From NCBI GenBank assembly GCA_020466095.1, contig CM035808.1, positions 81,074,779-81,138,778 of the forward strand: DNA of 64,000 bases. The letters run 5' to 3'. Positions within the stretch are counted from its first letter, which is position 1; each line of letters starts with the position of its first letter. The translations under genes were made by a program, and so were the position numbers. Below the pieces are notes generated by a model. The model saw only the letters and a list, made by a program, of their open reading frames with translations, was not told the origin of the DNA and did no database searches. Of this stretch, positions 55,901-64,000 are shown piece by piece. The stretch comes from Chlorops oryzae (Eukaryota > Arthropoda > Insecta > Diptera > Chloropidae).

Positions 55901-56137
55901 CAGGGGGTCACTCTGTATTGCGGTTCGAAAATGAATGCGATGCGAAAGCTGATTTTGAATTGCATTTGGAACGGTTATTTGAACTCGTTTCGTTTCTAAG
56001 CGTTGGAAATTCATTTCTGCACCTTGCAATTTGAATTTAGGAATCAAAAAACTTAAAAAAAAACGTTTTACTTGCATTTTAAAATGAGCTTTAGCAACGC
56101 ATTCATTTTCGAATCGCAATACAGAGTGACCCCCCAG
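55901..56137. mobile_element. MITE with CAGGGGGTCACTCTGTATTG termini
   Basis: 237 bp. The left end CAGGGGGTCACTCTGTATTG and on through GAAAATGAATGCG is matched by the complement on the right, ending in CCCCCAG. It is mostly inverted repeat of about 45 bp per arm with a non-coding centre. No target duplication could be fixed. Confidence 0.8.
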
Positions 56138-57150
56138 GATTAGGTGGGATGATAAGATAACTGAGTTTTTCTCTGCCGCGCTGGCCACCGCTTCGAGTAC
56201 GGAATACATTTCTTCAGAAGCACATATTGACGAAAAAGTTACTGTTTTTACCGGGAAAATAACAAATGCTGTCCCTTCTAAGACTAATAAAAAATACTTT
56301 CACCCCAGGAGCGCCTGGTATGACGGACAATGCGAGATTCTACGTAAGAAAGTTCTGCGCGATCTAAACCTCTTTCAAAAAATCAATTGGAGAACTCTTC
56401 GTAATCGTTATGTTTACCTCCGTTCAAAGTACGCTAGGCTCTGTCAGACTAAGAAGCTAGAATGGGACATAAGTCAAGTTGAACTCTTGAATGAAGTCAA
56501 AAACACACGGGACTGGTGGAGGATTGCGAATAATTTTAAAAGCAAGACTCAGTGTGGCGCGGTTGCATAAACATCTGAAGACTTCCGTGCTCATTTCATT
56601 TGTCTTGTGCCAATGCATAGTCGCGCGTTAGTTCCTATGCCTTCTTTTGTCATTAATCGTCACATTTTCTTCGATGCTTCATTCGATGTCTTCGAGATCA
56701 GAAGAGTCTTACATAAAGCTAAAGCTAATAAAACCCCTGGTAGGGACGTCTGAGCTTCGAATTTTACAAAAATTTACCTCCATGGTCGATGTAGGAACTT
56801 TTCGCTCTCCTAAATTTCGTATTTCTTAACAAACAAACTCCTTCTTCTTTCAGCCATGCCATAATTGTCCCCCTTTTCAAGAAAAATAATCCCTGCCTGG
56901 CCTCAAAATATCGTGGATTCTCATTGCTGGACTGTCTGTATAAAATATTTTCGAGCCTATTGCTCGACCGTATTGTAGCTTGGGCTAATAGGGGTTGCAT
57001 TTCTACGGAGTATCAGGCAGGCTTTCGTAAAGGCTACTCTACTGCAGACAACGTTTTTATTGTCACATCGTTGGTACACTCACATTTAGCGGAAGGGAAA
57101 AAATGATTTTTTTTGAATTTATTCGAGCTTGAGGTCAACTTTCAAAAGCA
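56138..57150 (+). pseudogene. LINE (Jockey/LOA/R1-like) ORF2 fragment
   Basis: Read through stops and shifts: SAWYDGQCEILRKKV, an endonuclease-RT linker (KNTRDWWRIANNF), KANKTPGRD, then, after damaged sequence, AIIVPLFKKNN, LLDCLYKIFSSLLLDRIVAWA, YQAGFRKGYSTADNVFIVTS and LVHSHLAEGKK, the RT palm entry. It ends in the region where the first catalytic block (F-DF-AAFD) should follow and fades into Penelope-like sequence by about 57155. Stops and at least three frameshifts. Confidence 0.8.
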
Positions 57151-57184
57151 TTTTTAATTCATGCTTTTTATTTTATTTCCGATA

Positions 57185-57207
57185 TTTCGTCTTCATACGG
57201 AAGACTT
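57185..57207 (-). ncRNA. Hammerhead-like core of a Penelope terminus, part 2
   Basis: On the minus strand the half-motif GAAGAC-GAAA lies here, and the other half (CTGAAGA-AGTCTTC side) is at 61606-61612, split by the LTR element at 57208-61602. Together they make the CUGANGA-stem II-GAAA core downstream of the Penelope coding remnant on the same strand. Confidence 0.5.
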
Positions 57208-57453
57208 TGTAGTGTAATGTTGATTTTATAATTATATTTGATTATAAATTTATTTATACTACAATAAAAGATAATTATTATTTACAAATTTGAAATTAAA
57301 GAACTGAGCTTATCTTTAAACATCCGCTGTGTCCGACAACCAGAGAGGAAGGAAAAAAATGAAGAAACGATGATCAGCTGTTATTTGGAAAATGTTAAGA
57401 ACGAGCGTTGCCACCTCGTATTATTTTAAAGCTACTGTGACGTTGTCGCTACA
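57208..57453 (-). repeat. CsRn1-like 3' LTR
   Basis: 246 bp, TGTAGTGTAATG...GTTGTCGCTACA as read on the plus strand. Same sequence as 61357-61602. Confidence 0.97.
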
Positions 57454-60400
57454 GTACTCCCCCACCAGTGATGCTTAAGGCGAAACGAACTCTTTTTTTA
57501 GAACCTGGTTTTGTTTCCTGCTCTTCATTTTCTTCCAAGTTGGTCGTTGCAGCTGGTTTCAGTCGATCTATTGATACAAACTTCTCCTTTCCTTCCATAT
57601 TTAGTTTAAATACTTTGGCAGATTTACTCAGCACTTTATACGGCCCTTCGTATGGATGTTGTAGTGGCCGCTTAACTGCATCAGTTCTTACAAACACAAA
57701 AGAGCATTTGCTAAGTTCTTTGTTTATAAAATTTTTGTTGTTGGTGTTGTGAGTTGTAACTGCAGGCTGTATGTTGGACATTCGTTGGCGAAAACTCTGT
57801 ATCCAGTTTATATCTGATGTCTCGTTATTATTAGATTCACAAAGATCACCTGGAAGCTTGATGGGTGTTCCATAAACCATTTCAGCAATCGAGCAATCAC
57901 ATTTTTCAATAATTTTTGCGCGTAATCCTAATAATACTAGTGGTAGCGCTCCTGTCCATTCGTTACTTTTATGGCACCGAAGCGCTGCTTTAAATGTTCT
58001 ATGCCACCGCTCTATTAAACCGTTGGACTGGGGATGATAGGCTGTCGTGTGTACTATTTTTATTCCCAGACGATTGGCTAGTGTTCTAAATAAACGCGAT
58101 TCGAATTGACGTCCTTGATCGGTTACCACAATGCTTGGAACTCCGAACCTGGAAATCCATGTATTTAAAAATGCATTCGCGACTTGCTCCGCAGATATGT
58201 CTTTTAAAGGAATGGCTTCTGGCCATTTAGTGAATCGATCAATGCAAGTAAAAACGTATCTGTAGTCGTTAGAAGGAGGCAATGGCCCAATGATGTCAAT
58301 GTGAACGTTTGAAAATCGTTGTTTTGGTGGTTGAAACTGCTGAATTGGACTTTTAGTGTGACGCGAAATTTTTGCTCTTTGACATGTCAAACAGGTTTTT
58401 GCCCAAGCAGCGATGTCCTTACAAATCGATTTCCATACATATTTTTGTCGAATTAATTTGCTAGTTGTTTTTGGACCCGTGTGAGCTAATCCATGTATGA
58501 TGTTGAAAATCGTCTTTCTAAATGAAATTGTTAGATATGGTCGAATAACATTATTTGAAACATCACAATAAATTTTCGCTTCGCTATTTGGAAATGTTAA
58601 AAGCTTTAATTTGAGATTAGACTTGTCGTCATTCAAAAGATTTTGTAGCTCGAGGTCACATTTTTGTTCGGCTTCCAGTTTTTTAAAATTTATAGGACTT
58701 GGTGAGTTTATTGCATTAATCCTGGATAAAGCGTCTGCTGTTATATTCTCTTTGCCGCTGATATGACGAATGTCAGTCGAAAATTGTGAAATGAGATCCA
58801 AATGTCTTAATTGTCTTGGAGATGCTTTCTCTGGACGTTGGCGAAATGCATATACCAGCGGTTTGTGATCAGTGAAAATAATAAATTCTCGACCTTCTAA
58901 AAAATATTTAAAATGTTTAACAGTCATATAGATTGCAAGTAGCTCTCTGTCGTATGCACTGTAATTAACTTGGGCTTTATCCAATTTTTTTGAAAAGAAT
59001 CCCAGTGGTTTCCATTCACCATTAATATTTTGTTCCAAAACTCCACCTATAGCGAAATCGGATGCATCAACTTTCAATGCAGTTTGCGCACCAGGAACGG
59101 GAAAACTCAACAATGTTGAGTCAGCTAATGATTGTTTGCATTTAGTAAAGGCTTCTTTTAATTCGTTTGACCATGCAATAGGAGTTTTGTCATTTTTTAC
59201 ATTTTGTTTGTGTATACCGTGTAGTAAAGCTTGTGACGCAGCTGCTTTTGGCATAAATTTACGATAAAAATTTATCATGCCTAAAAACCGTTTGAGATCT
59301 TTGATAGTCTTAGGCAAAGAATAATCTTTTAATACTTGAATGCGGTTTTGAAGAGGTTTAATACCGTTTTGGTTGATTGTGTATCCTAAGAAATCTATTT
59401 CTTTGGTACAGAAAACACATTTTGCCATATTTGTTGTGAGACCGTATTCACGAAAGCGTTGAAATAGTTTTTTTAAATGCTGCACATGTTCTTCTTGACT
59501 TTCAGAGGCGATTAAAAAATCATCAAAATAGGCGTATACTCCTTTCAATCTCTTAATGACTTCATCTATAAATCGTTGAAAAGACGGTGCAGCATTCCTA
59601 AGCCCAAATGGCATTCGCAAAAATTCGAAATTCCCGAACGGTGTAGTTACTGCAGTTTTTTTAATACTGTCTTTAGCCATGGGTATATGATGGAATGCTT
59701 TTACAATATCAATTTTGCTGAAAATTGTTTTTCCATTTAAATAGTTACTGAAATCGTGTATATTCGGTACTGCATATCTGTCAGGAATGGTTCTGCTATT
59801 TAGTTGGCGATAATCTCCGCAAACGCGCCATTGCCCGTTTGATTTGAGCGTCATGTGTATGGGGCTGGCCCAATTACTATTCGATGGTCTGCATATGCCC
59901 AACTTTTGGAGTTCATCAAAACTTTTCTTACAAGTGTCAAATTTTTCTGGAGATAGCCGTCTGGGTTTTGCAAAAACCGATGCTCCTTCAGTCGTTTCTA
60001 TGTAGTGCTCTACCTTGTGGCTAACATTGGTGCGGAAGTTGGCATTGTTAAGGTCGTTATATTCTTCTAGCAGTGACTTCAGAGGATTTGTAGTAATCGT
60101 CTCGGTTGTTTGCGTGTCATAAATTCGGAATCCTTTACATTTAGTACCTGTTGATGGATCAATTATATGACTATTTTTTATATCGATGAGTAGGCCATAG
60201 TGTGCGATGAAATCCGATCCAATTAATGGCTTATCAACTTCCGCAATAATAAAATTCCATTTTAGTTTTCGTTTTAAACCAAGATCGAGAATGAGTGTTT
60301 GTTTACCAAAAGTTTTAATGGGCGTGCCATTAGCAGCATAAAGTGTAAAAGAGTCTATTTGTTGTCGTTGGTGATTTTTTTTCTTCACGGGAAAAACGGA

Positions 60401-60601
60401 CACATCAGCACCGGAATCTATGAGGAACCTGTATTTCGTTTTAGTGTCACGAACAAACAGGCGACAAATTTCATAGCGGATCTCATCCGTCACCAAAGAT
60501 GAGACGCTCTCTAGTTTTCCGATTTTTGATTTTGCTTGGAGAAAGTGCAAGGCTGGACGCATTTTTGTGCCTTCTCCTTGTATTTGTAATGGTACCAGCA
60601 A
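57449..60601 (-). CDS. pol: CsRn1-like Gypsy Pol (protease, RT, RNase H, integrase)
   Basis: 1050 codons with no break. Aspartic protease RFLIDSGADVSVFP near residue 60. RT with VCGDYRQLNSRT, FSKIDIVKAFHHIPM, FEFLRMPFGLRNAAPSF and the active site VYAYFDDFLIA (YFDD rather than YLDD). RNase H with LKVDASDFAIGG, YDRELLAIYMTVKHF, FTDHKPLVYAF and ADALSRI. Integrase with a zinc finger (HGLAHTGPKTTSKLI, CLTCQRAK), NVHIDIIGPLPPS (D), VTDQGRQF (D) and NGLIERWHRTFK (E), then a GPYKVL tail. It overlaps gag by 91 nt in the -1 frame and has no ATG of its own, so a -1 frameshift during translation is expected. The C-terminus reaches into the 3' LTR by a few bases. Confidence 0.95.
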   Translation of the reverse strand: MLVPLQIQGEGTKMRPALHFLQAKSKIGKLESVSSLVTDEIRYEICRLFVRDTKTKYRFLIDSGADVSVFPVKKKNHQRQQIDSFTLYAANGTPIKTFGKQTLILDLGLKRKLKWNFIIAEVDKPLIGSDFIAHYGLLIDIKNSHIIDPSTGTKCKGFRIYDTQTTETITTNPLKSLLEEYNDLNNANFRTNVSHKVEHYIETTEGASVFAKPRRLSPEKFDTCKKSFDELQKLGICRPSNSNWASPIHMTLKSNGQWRVCGDYRQLNSRTIPDRYAVPNIHDFSNYLNGKTIFSKIDIVKAFHHIPMAKDSIKKTAVTTPFGNFEFLRMPFGLRNAAPSFQRFIDEVIKRLKGVYAYFDDFLIASESQEEHVQHLKKLFQRFREYGLTTNMAKCVFCTKEIDFLGYTINQNGIKPLQNRIQVLKDYSLPKTIKDLKRFLGMINFYRKFMPKAAASQALLHGIHKQNVKNDKTPIAWSNELKEAFTKCKQSLADSTLLSFPVPGAQTALKVDASDFAIGGVLEQNINGEWKPLGFFSKKLDKAQVNYSAYDRELLAIYMTVKHFKYFLEGREFIIFTDHKPLVYAFRQRPEKASPRQLRHLDLISQFSTDIRHISGKENITADALSRINAINSPSPINFKKLEAEQKCDLELQNLLNDDKSNLKLKLLTFPNSEAKIYCDVSNNVIRPYLTISFRKTIFNIIHGLAHTGPKTTSKLIRQKYVWKSICKDIAAWAKTCLTCQRAKISRHTKSPIQQFQPPKQRFSNVHIDIIGPLPPSNDYRYVFTCIDRFTKWPEAIPLKDISAEQVANAFLNTWISRFGVPSIVVTDQGRQFESRLFRTLANRLGIKIVHTTAYHPQSNGLIERWHRTFKAALRCHKSNEWTGALPLVLLGLRAKIIEKCDCSIAEMVYGTPIKLPGDLCESNNNETSDINWIQSFRQRMSNIQPAVTTHNTNNKNFINKELSKCSFVFVRTDAVKRPLQHPYEGPYKVLSKSAKVFKLNMEGKEKFVSIDRLKPAATTNLEENEEQETKPGSKKRVRFALSITGGGVL

Positions 60602-61329
60602 TAAGGTTTATTCTCCCTAGATTTTGATCTATGACGTTTATTATTTGAGCGACTATTATTTCTTGATAGTGCTGCGACTTGACTTCCGAGTTCCTTTATT
60701 TGCTTCTGAAGAGTATCTAATGTCGCATTATGTTGTTTGTCAGGACTTATCGAATTAATTTCTGATGATTCAGTGGTATCACCAATTTTATCAGCCATTA
60801 TTGCAAGCTTATCCAATGGGTCGTCGCTCACGGCTAATATTGCCTTTGTTTGGTTTGGCAGACGTTGGATCCACAGCTGTTTCAGCAACTCATCTGTTAT
60901 CTTACCAACGGAAAGAGCTCGCATCTCGTTCAACAGTTCTGATGGTTTTTTTTCGCTGGTGTCCACATTGCTTAAAAGTTTGCGTAGTCTTTTCTCTTCT
61001 GAATCGGTGAAAGAATTAATCAAACGTTGTTTCAATGTGAAGTATTTATTTTCCGTAGGTGGATTAATTATTATGTCAGACACCTTGGACAACACGCTGC
61101 TTTCAATAGCTGCTACAACCGAATGATATTTTGTGTCATCTATTGTTATTCCGGCTATTACGAATTGCGATTCCAATTGGCTGAACCAGAGATGCGGGTC
61201 AGCACGCCAAAAAGGTGGTGCCTTTATTGAAACACGTGCCACTTCTGCGTTTCCATTACCTGCTGGTTGCCTAATGATGGCATTTTCGTCAATGGAGTCA
61301 GTTGGCATATTAAATCCGTATTTAACCAT
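60511..61329 (-). CDS. gag: CsRn1-like Gypsy Gag
   Basis: 272 residues from ATG 61329. The capsid has PPFWRADPHLWFSQLESQF (the conserved PPFW/W-FAQ-E motif of the family), IINPPTENKYFTLKQRL and LRALSVGKITDELLKQLWIQRLP-like order. A coiled coil (DTLQKQIKELGSQVAAL), a basic Arg/Ser/Asn stretch, and a single CHCC-type finger CWYHYKYKEKAQKCVQPC follow. CHCC in place of CCHC is a known mark of the CsRn1 group. It packages element RNA. The frame ends at TAG 60511, inside the pol overlap. Confidence 0.93.
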   Translation of the reverse strand: MVKYGFNMPTDSIDENAIIRQPAGNGNAEVARVSIKAPPFWRADPHLWFSQLESQFVIAGITIDDTKYHSVVAAIESSVLSKVSDIIINPPTENKYFTLKQRLINSFTDSEEKRLRKLLSNVDTSEKKPSELLNEMRALSVGKITDELLKQLWIQRLPNQTKAILAVSDDPLDKLAIMADKIGDTTESSEINSISPDKQHNATLDTLQKQIKELGSQVAALSRNNSRSNNKRHRSKSRENKPYCWYHYKYKEKAQKCVQPCTFSKQNQKSEN

Positions 61330-61341
61330 GCGATCCTTTAG

Positions 61342-61354
61342 TCGGGGTCACCAA
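61342..61354 (-). other. tRNA-Trp-type primer-binding site
   Basis: On the minus strand TGGTGACCCCGAC starts two bases after the 5' LTR. This sequence pairs with the tRNA-Trp 3' end and is used by CsRn1-group elements. Confidence 0.85.
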
Positions 61355-61356
61355 TT

Positions 61357-61602
61357 TGTAGTGTAATGTTGATTTTATAATTATATTTGATTATAAATTT
61401 ATTTATACTACAATAAAAGATAATTATTATTTACAAATTTGAAATTAAAGAACTGAGCTTATCTTTAAACATCCGCTGTGTCCGACAACCAGAGAGGAAG
61501 GAAAAAAATGAAGAAACGATGATCAGCTGTTATTTGGAAAATGTTAAGAACGAGCGTTGCCACCTCGTATTATTTTAAAGCTACTGTGACGTTGTCGCTA
61601 CA
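61357..61602 (-). repeat. CsRn1-like 5' LTR
   Basis: 246 bp, identical by eye to the 3' LTR, followed by ACTT. Confidence 0.97.
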
Positions 61603-62056
61603 ACTTCTTCAGGGCTAACAATGAAAAAAATGTATTGTTTATAAATAAACAAAAACAAATAACAAAGACATATCACATATAACAAAACTCACATATTCTG
61701 TTTTCTTAAATTAATAACAAGAAACAACAATTAAACACTGATAGGTCATTGCCTATCGACGTCATCTTTCTAACTATTTATGGTTCTCTTTCTTCTGTTA
61801 AACAGGTGTCTGTAACTGTGTGCTATATTTTCGGTGTCTGTTTTGTAATTAATGCGCTTGTCTATTGGTATGTTGCTGATATGTAGCATTTCTTGCGTTA
61901 GTCTTTTGTTGTATTTTTCCTCTCTTTGTAAAATTCGCACAGTGTTAAAATTAGGTAAATGATCCTGATCTTTTCAGTGGGCCGCAAGTGCTGTTTTTTG
62001 TGCATTATTTTCCTTTTTCGTTCTGATGTCTGTTTTGTGTCCTGCCATCCTGGTTT
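61603..62056 (-). pseudogene. Penelope-like element, C-terminal end and terminus
   Basis: On the minus strand, from the gap: DTKQTSERKRKIMHKKQHL, a frameshift near 61920, then KRLTQEMLHISNIPIDKRIN and TDTENIAHSYRHLF, with the stop at 61770. The EM-HI motif and the late N-D-L-Y pattern match the end of the GIY-YIG endonuclease of Penelope-like proteins. The terminus after the stop holds half of a hammerhead core (61606-61612) and is cut by the CsRn1-like insertion. Confidence 0.65.
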
Positions 62057-62156
62057 NNNNNNNNNNNNNNNNNNNNNNNNNNNNNNNNNNNNNNNNNNNN
62101 NNNNNNNNNNNNNNNNNNNNNNNNNNNNNNNNNNNNNNNNNNNNNNNNNNNNNNNN
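62057..62156. other. Assembly gap (100 N)
   Basis: Placeholder between the Penelope remnant and the opposite-strand piggyBac fragment. Confidence 0.99.
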
Positions 62157-62249
62157 ATATTCGGGTAAATCATTGAAATCATTTTGAGCTAAAAATTTAA
62201 TAAGTAAATAATTAAAGTATGCATGAGCTAAAATTGGTAACCAACATAC

Positions 62250-62503
62250 CTCTTAGTTCATCTTCCTCAACGTCGAAAGTTTGAATATGTCGACCACTAC
62301 TAAACACAATTTCGCAGCCGCTTTTTAGTTGAGCGGGGCAAACATTGTCTGGTATACCACCAGATTCCTCTTCCGCATCATCCTCACCAGATATATTGCC
62401 ATCATTTGGTGGCTCGATGTATATTGCGGTTGGTACGTCAACCACATCATCGCCACTACTTAAAGTTTCAAGATAATCTAATACTTGTTGCAATGATAAA
62501 CCA
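62250..62503 (-). pseudogene. piggyBac transposase N-terminal exon (second copy)
   Basis: Bounded by an acceptor (TTTTTAG at 62504) and a donor (GTATGT from 62249). Encodes GLSLQQVLDYLETLSS, then IYIEPPNDGNISGEDDAEEE and IPDNVCPAQLKSGCEIVF, the acidic N-terminal region with the IEPP-D motif of PGBD-type piggyBac proteins. This is the part missing from the plus-strand copy at 49557. The frame upstream of 62503 (to 62787) is hydrophobic intron-like sequence. The catalytic exons would lie toward the gap. Confidence 0.7.
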
Positions 62504-62787
62504 CTAAAAACGGCAAAATTTAAAAAGGAATTCAAATTATACACTTTCAAAAAAATGTGGTCAAAATGCATTTTTTGACCTTCAAAACAAAACAAAAAAC
62601 ATGGTTTGAATTGCTGGATGAAAAATAGATAAATTATTATAAATGAAATGACTAACTGTCTTCCAATTTGAAATAAAAAGCTAAATATGTCTAAACATCT
62701 ACCGCGGTCGGCTAAAACTTGAGCGTCGATCGCAGCCGTAAGAACAGTTTTTGTTTCATGCCATATGTACATATGTACATTGTACAT

Positions 62788-62918
62788 ATGCTTGTTTTAT
62801 TTACACTTAACTGTGCACGTGCGCGTTGTCGCAGTTTAGTATTTTTCATTTCTTAGAAAATAGCTAAACACAGAAATGCTTTAAAAAGAAAAAAAATGGT
62901 TTTTTTCCTTATCAAAAA
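62788..62918. other. 5' region of the second piggyBac copy
   Basis: AT-rich, no gene of its own. Confidence 0.4.
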
Positions 62919-63334
62919 CCAGTACCCTACACGACCCACGGATACCATATGGTAACGACGCGAGAAAAATTAAAAAAAAGAACGTGAAAAGTATTTTTTT
63001 TGAATAAATTTTATAAGCATAGAATAGTTTAATTCATTAGCTATCGATTGATGTAATTTACTTTAAAATTGGCCAAAAAATAAACATTTTGTGAGTGTAC
63101 TTACCGATGTGCCATATCGAAAAACGTTTTTTTTTCACTTCTGCTTTTTTCGCTTCGGTTTGAGACGCGATTACTTCACTAGTCAATCACAGAATGAAAC
63201 ACAAAAGCACTCGTTAGAAAGCTGCAAGCCTTGCGCACCAAAAGAGTGCTATTTATTTTTATGTGTTTTGTAGTTTTGCAGTTATGCATAAATATGTACT
63301 CCCACATTTTGCGTTACCATATGGTAATCGTGGG
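62919..63334. repeat. piggyBac 5' terminal region with paired palindromic motifs
   Basis: CCAGTACCCTACACGACCCA (62919) with ATACCATATGGTAAC, and 360 bp further GTTACCATATGGTAAT (63313-63328), CGTGGG and TTAA (63335-63338). The two motifs face each other. The outer one next to TTAA is the likely element end for the minus-strand copy, and the inner one matches the subterminal block of the plus-strand copy (55221). Confidence 0.6.
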
Positions 63335-63432
63335 TTAATTCGGGTTAATCAACGTGTCTCAGTCAAGGGAGCGTCGTGGCTAATGTCCCGTCGACTAAGC
63401 GTCACGGGCGTATCGGGGTAGCTTGTACAATA

Positions 63433-63885
63433 GGCGCAACTGCATTCCAGCTCGAAGCGACTATGTCAAAGCTAGTACTGGGGCGCAGTTATTCCATAGC
63501 ACGACTGCGTTTTAGCACGGGGCGCTATTTTCTAATAGAATCCCAGGGCGAGGGCAGCGAAATGTCTAGGCGGGGCCTGGGGTAACTTTTACAAAGGCGC
63601 AACTGCGTTCCAGCTCGAAGCGACTATGTCAAAGCTAGTACTGGGGCACAGTTATTCAATAGCACGACTGCGTTTCAGCACGGGGCGCTATTGTCTAACA
63701 GAATCCCAGGGCGAGGGCAGCGAAATTTCTAGGCGGGACCTGGGGTAACTTTTACAAAGGCGCAACTGCGTTCCAGCTCGAAGCGACTATGTCAAAGCTA
63801 GTATTGGGGCACAGTTATTCAATAGCACGACTGCGTTTCAGCACGGGGCGCTATTGTCTAACTGAATCCCAGGGCAAGGGCAGAA
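63433..63885. repeat. 163-bp satellite repeat with internal sub-repeats
   Basis: Units start with GGCGCAACTGC at 63433, 63596 and 63759, exactly 163 bp apart; the third is shorter. Within each unit two related blocks occur (CAACTGCGTTCCAGCTCGAAGC and CGACTGCGTTTCAGCACGGGG types), so the unit is a higher-order repeat. Confidence 0.9.
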
Positions 63886-64000
63886 ATCAATAGGAGCGAC
63901 TGCGTTGCAGCTCGAAGCTATTATTGATTTTAGAAAGTTACTATGCGAGAACAGATCAATAGGAGCGACTGCGTTGCAGCTCGAAGCTACTATTGCTTTC
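63886..64000. repeat. 59-bp repeat related to the 163-bp satellite, runs off the window
   Basis: ATCAATAGGAGCGACTGCG recurs at 63896 and 63955. The CGACTGCGTTGCAGCTCGAAG core is shared with the 163-bp unit, so the array changes its higher-order period here. Confidence 0.85.

Larger units (their letters stand above)
57208..61602 (-). mobile_element. CsRn1-like Ty3/Gypsy retrotransposon, structurally intact
   Basis: 4395 bp, minus strand, LTRs of 246 bp that I read as identical, ACTT on both sides (57204-57207 and 61603-61606). PBS of tRNA-Trp type (TGGTGACCCCGAC) and a GGTGGGGGAG polypurine tract. gag and pol are both open. No env. Identical LTRs and intact frames point to very recent insertion. 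Confidence 0.95.

Noticed and set aside
57468..57752. Plus-strand 94-codon frame at the end of the CsRn1-like pol
   Set aside because: It is antisense to the conserved integrase C-terminus and has no features of its own.
62504..62787. N-terminal extension of the second piggyBac frame
   Set aside because: Hydrophobic, poorly coding, and directly before a TTTTTAG acceptor, so it is better explained as intron sequence.

Overview
This window looks like a repeat-dominated stretch of an insect genome, most likely a fly (Diptera; a tephritid-like fly is plausible, the species cannot be read from the sequence). The evidence is an AT-rich background, short GT-AG introns, and the mix of mobile elements: irritans- and cecropia-type mariners, PIF/Harbinger, piggyBac, several Ty3/Gypsy families, Penelope-like elements, and CR1/Jockey- and I-type LINEs. 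I find no convincing single-copy host gene. Four runs of exactly 100 N (17766, 31857, 49457, 62057) are assembly gaps.

0-11.3 kb: a 1.1-kb fold-back element (727-1860), pieces of a Penelope-like element (3.7-4.3 and 6.2-6.8 kb) separated by a palindrome- and repeat-rich stretch, then a nearly complete Harbinger element (8235-11184, TTA target duplication) that landed inside an older relic of the same fold-back family.

11.4-23 kb: a block of about 5 kb present twice in direct orientation (11375-16647 and 17866-22893). Each copy carries an irritans-type mariner, a Harbinger-type MITE and the 3' end of a LINE. Copy A ends in a Gypsy LTR that runs into a gap, and copy B begins at that gap without the LTR. 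This is what two haplotypes placed end to end would look like, although a true tandem duplication is possible.

23.9-34.4 kb: a 10.4-kb Ty3/Gypsy element on the minus strand (LTRs of about 0.8 kb, CTAG target duplication, PBS and PPT visible). It has a Gag with five zinc knuckles, a protease-RT-RNase H-integrase pol and, in the env position, a third reading frame encoding a Ulp1/SENP-like (C48) cysteine protease. That cargo is the most unusual thing I see.

34.4-49.5 kb: decayed Gypsy gag-pol (+) interrupted by a MITE that carries a tRNA-like sequence; a Helitron-like N-terminus; several minisatellites; a second decayed Gypsy pol (-) split by a cecropia-type mariner; an I-type LINE tail; and an array of 127-bp repeats.

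49.5-64 kb: a piggyBac transposase gene split by a 3.9-kb non-autonomous LTR element that carries only a Gag/coiled-coil reading frame; a 58-bp minisatellite at the piggyBac end; a CAGGGGG-ended MITE; a LINE RT fragment; a CsRn1-like Gypsy (57208-61602) with identical LTRs and open gag and pol, inserted in a Penelope ribozyme-like terminus; a second, opposite-strand piggyBac fragment; and satellite repeats to the window edge. Most genes are broken. The only element that looks structurally intact is the CsRn1-like one.
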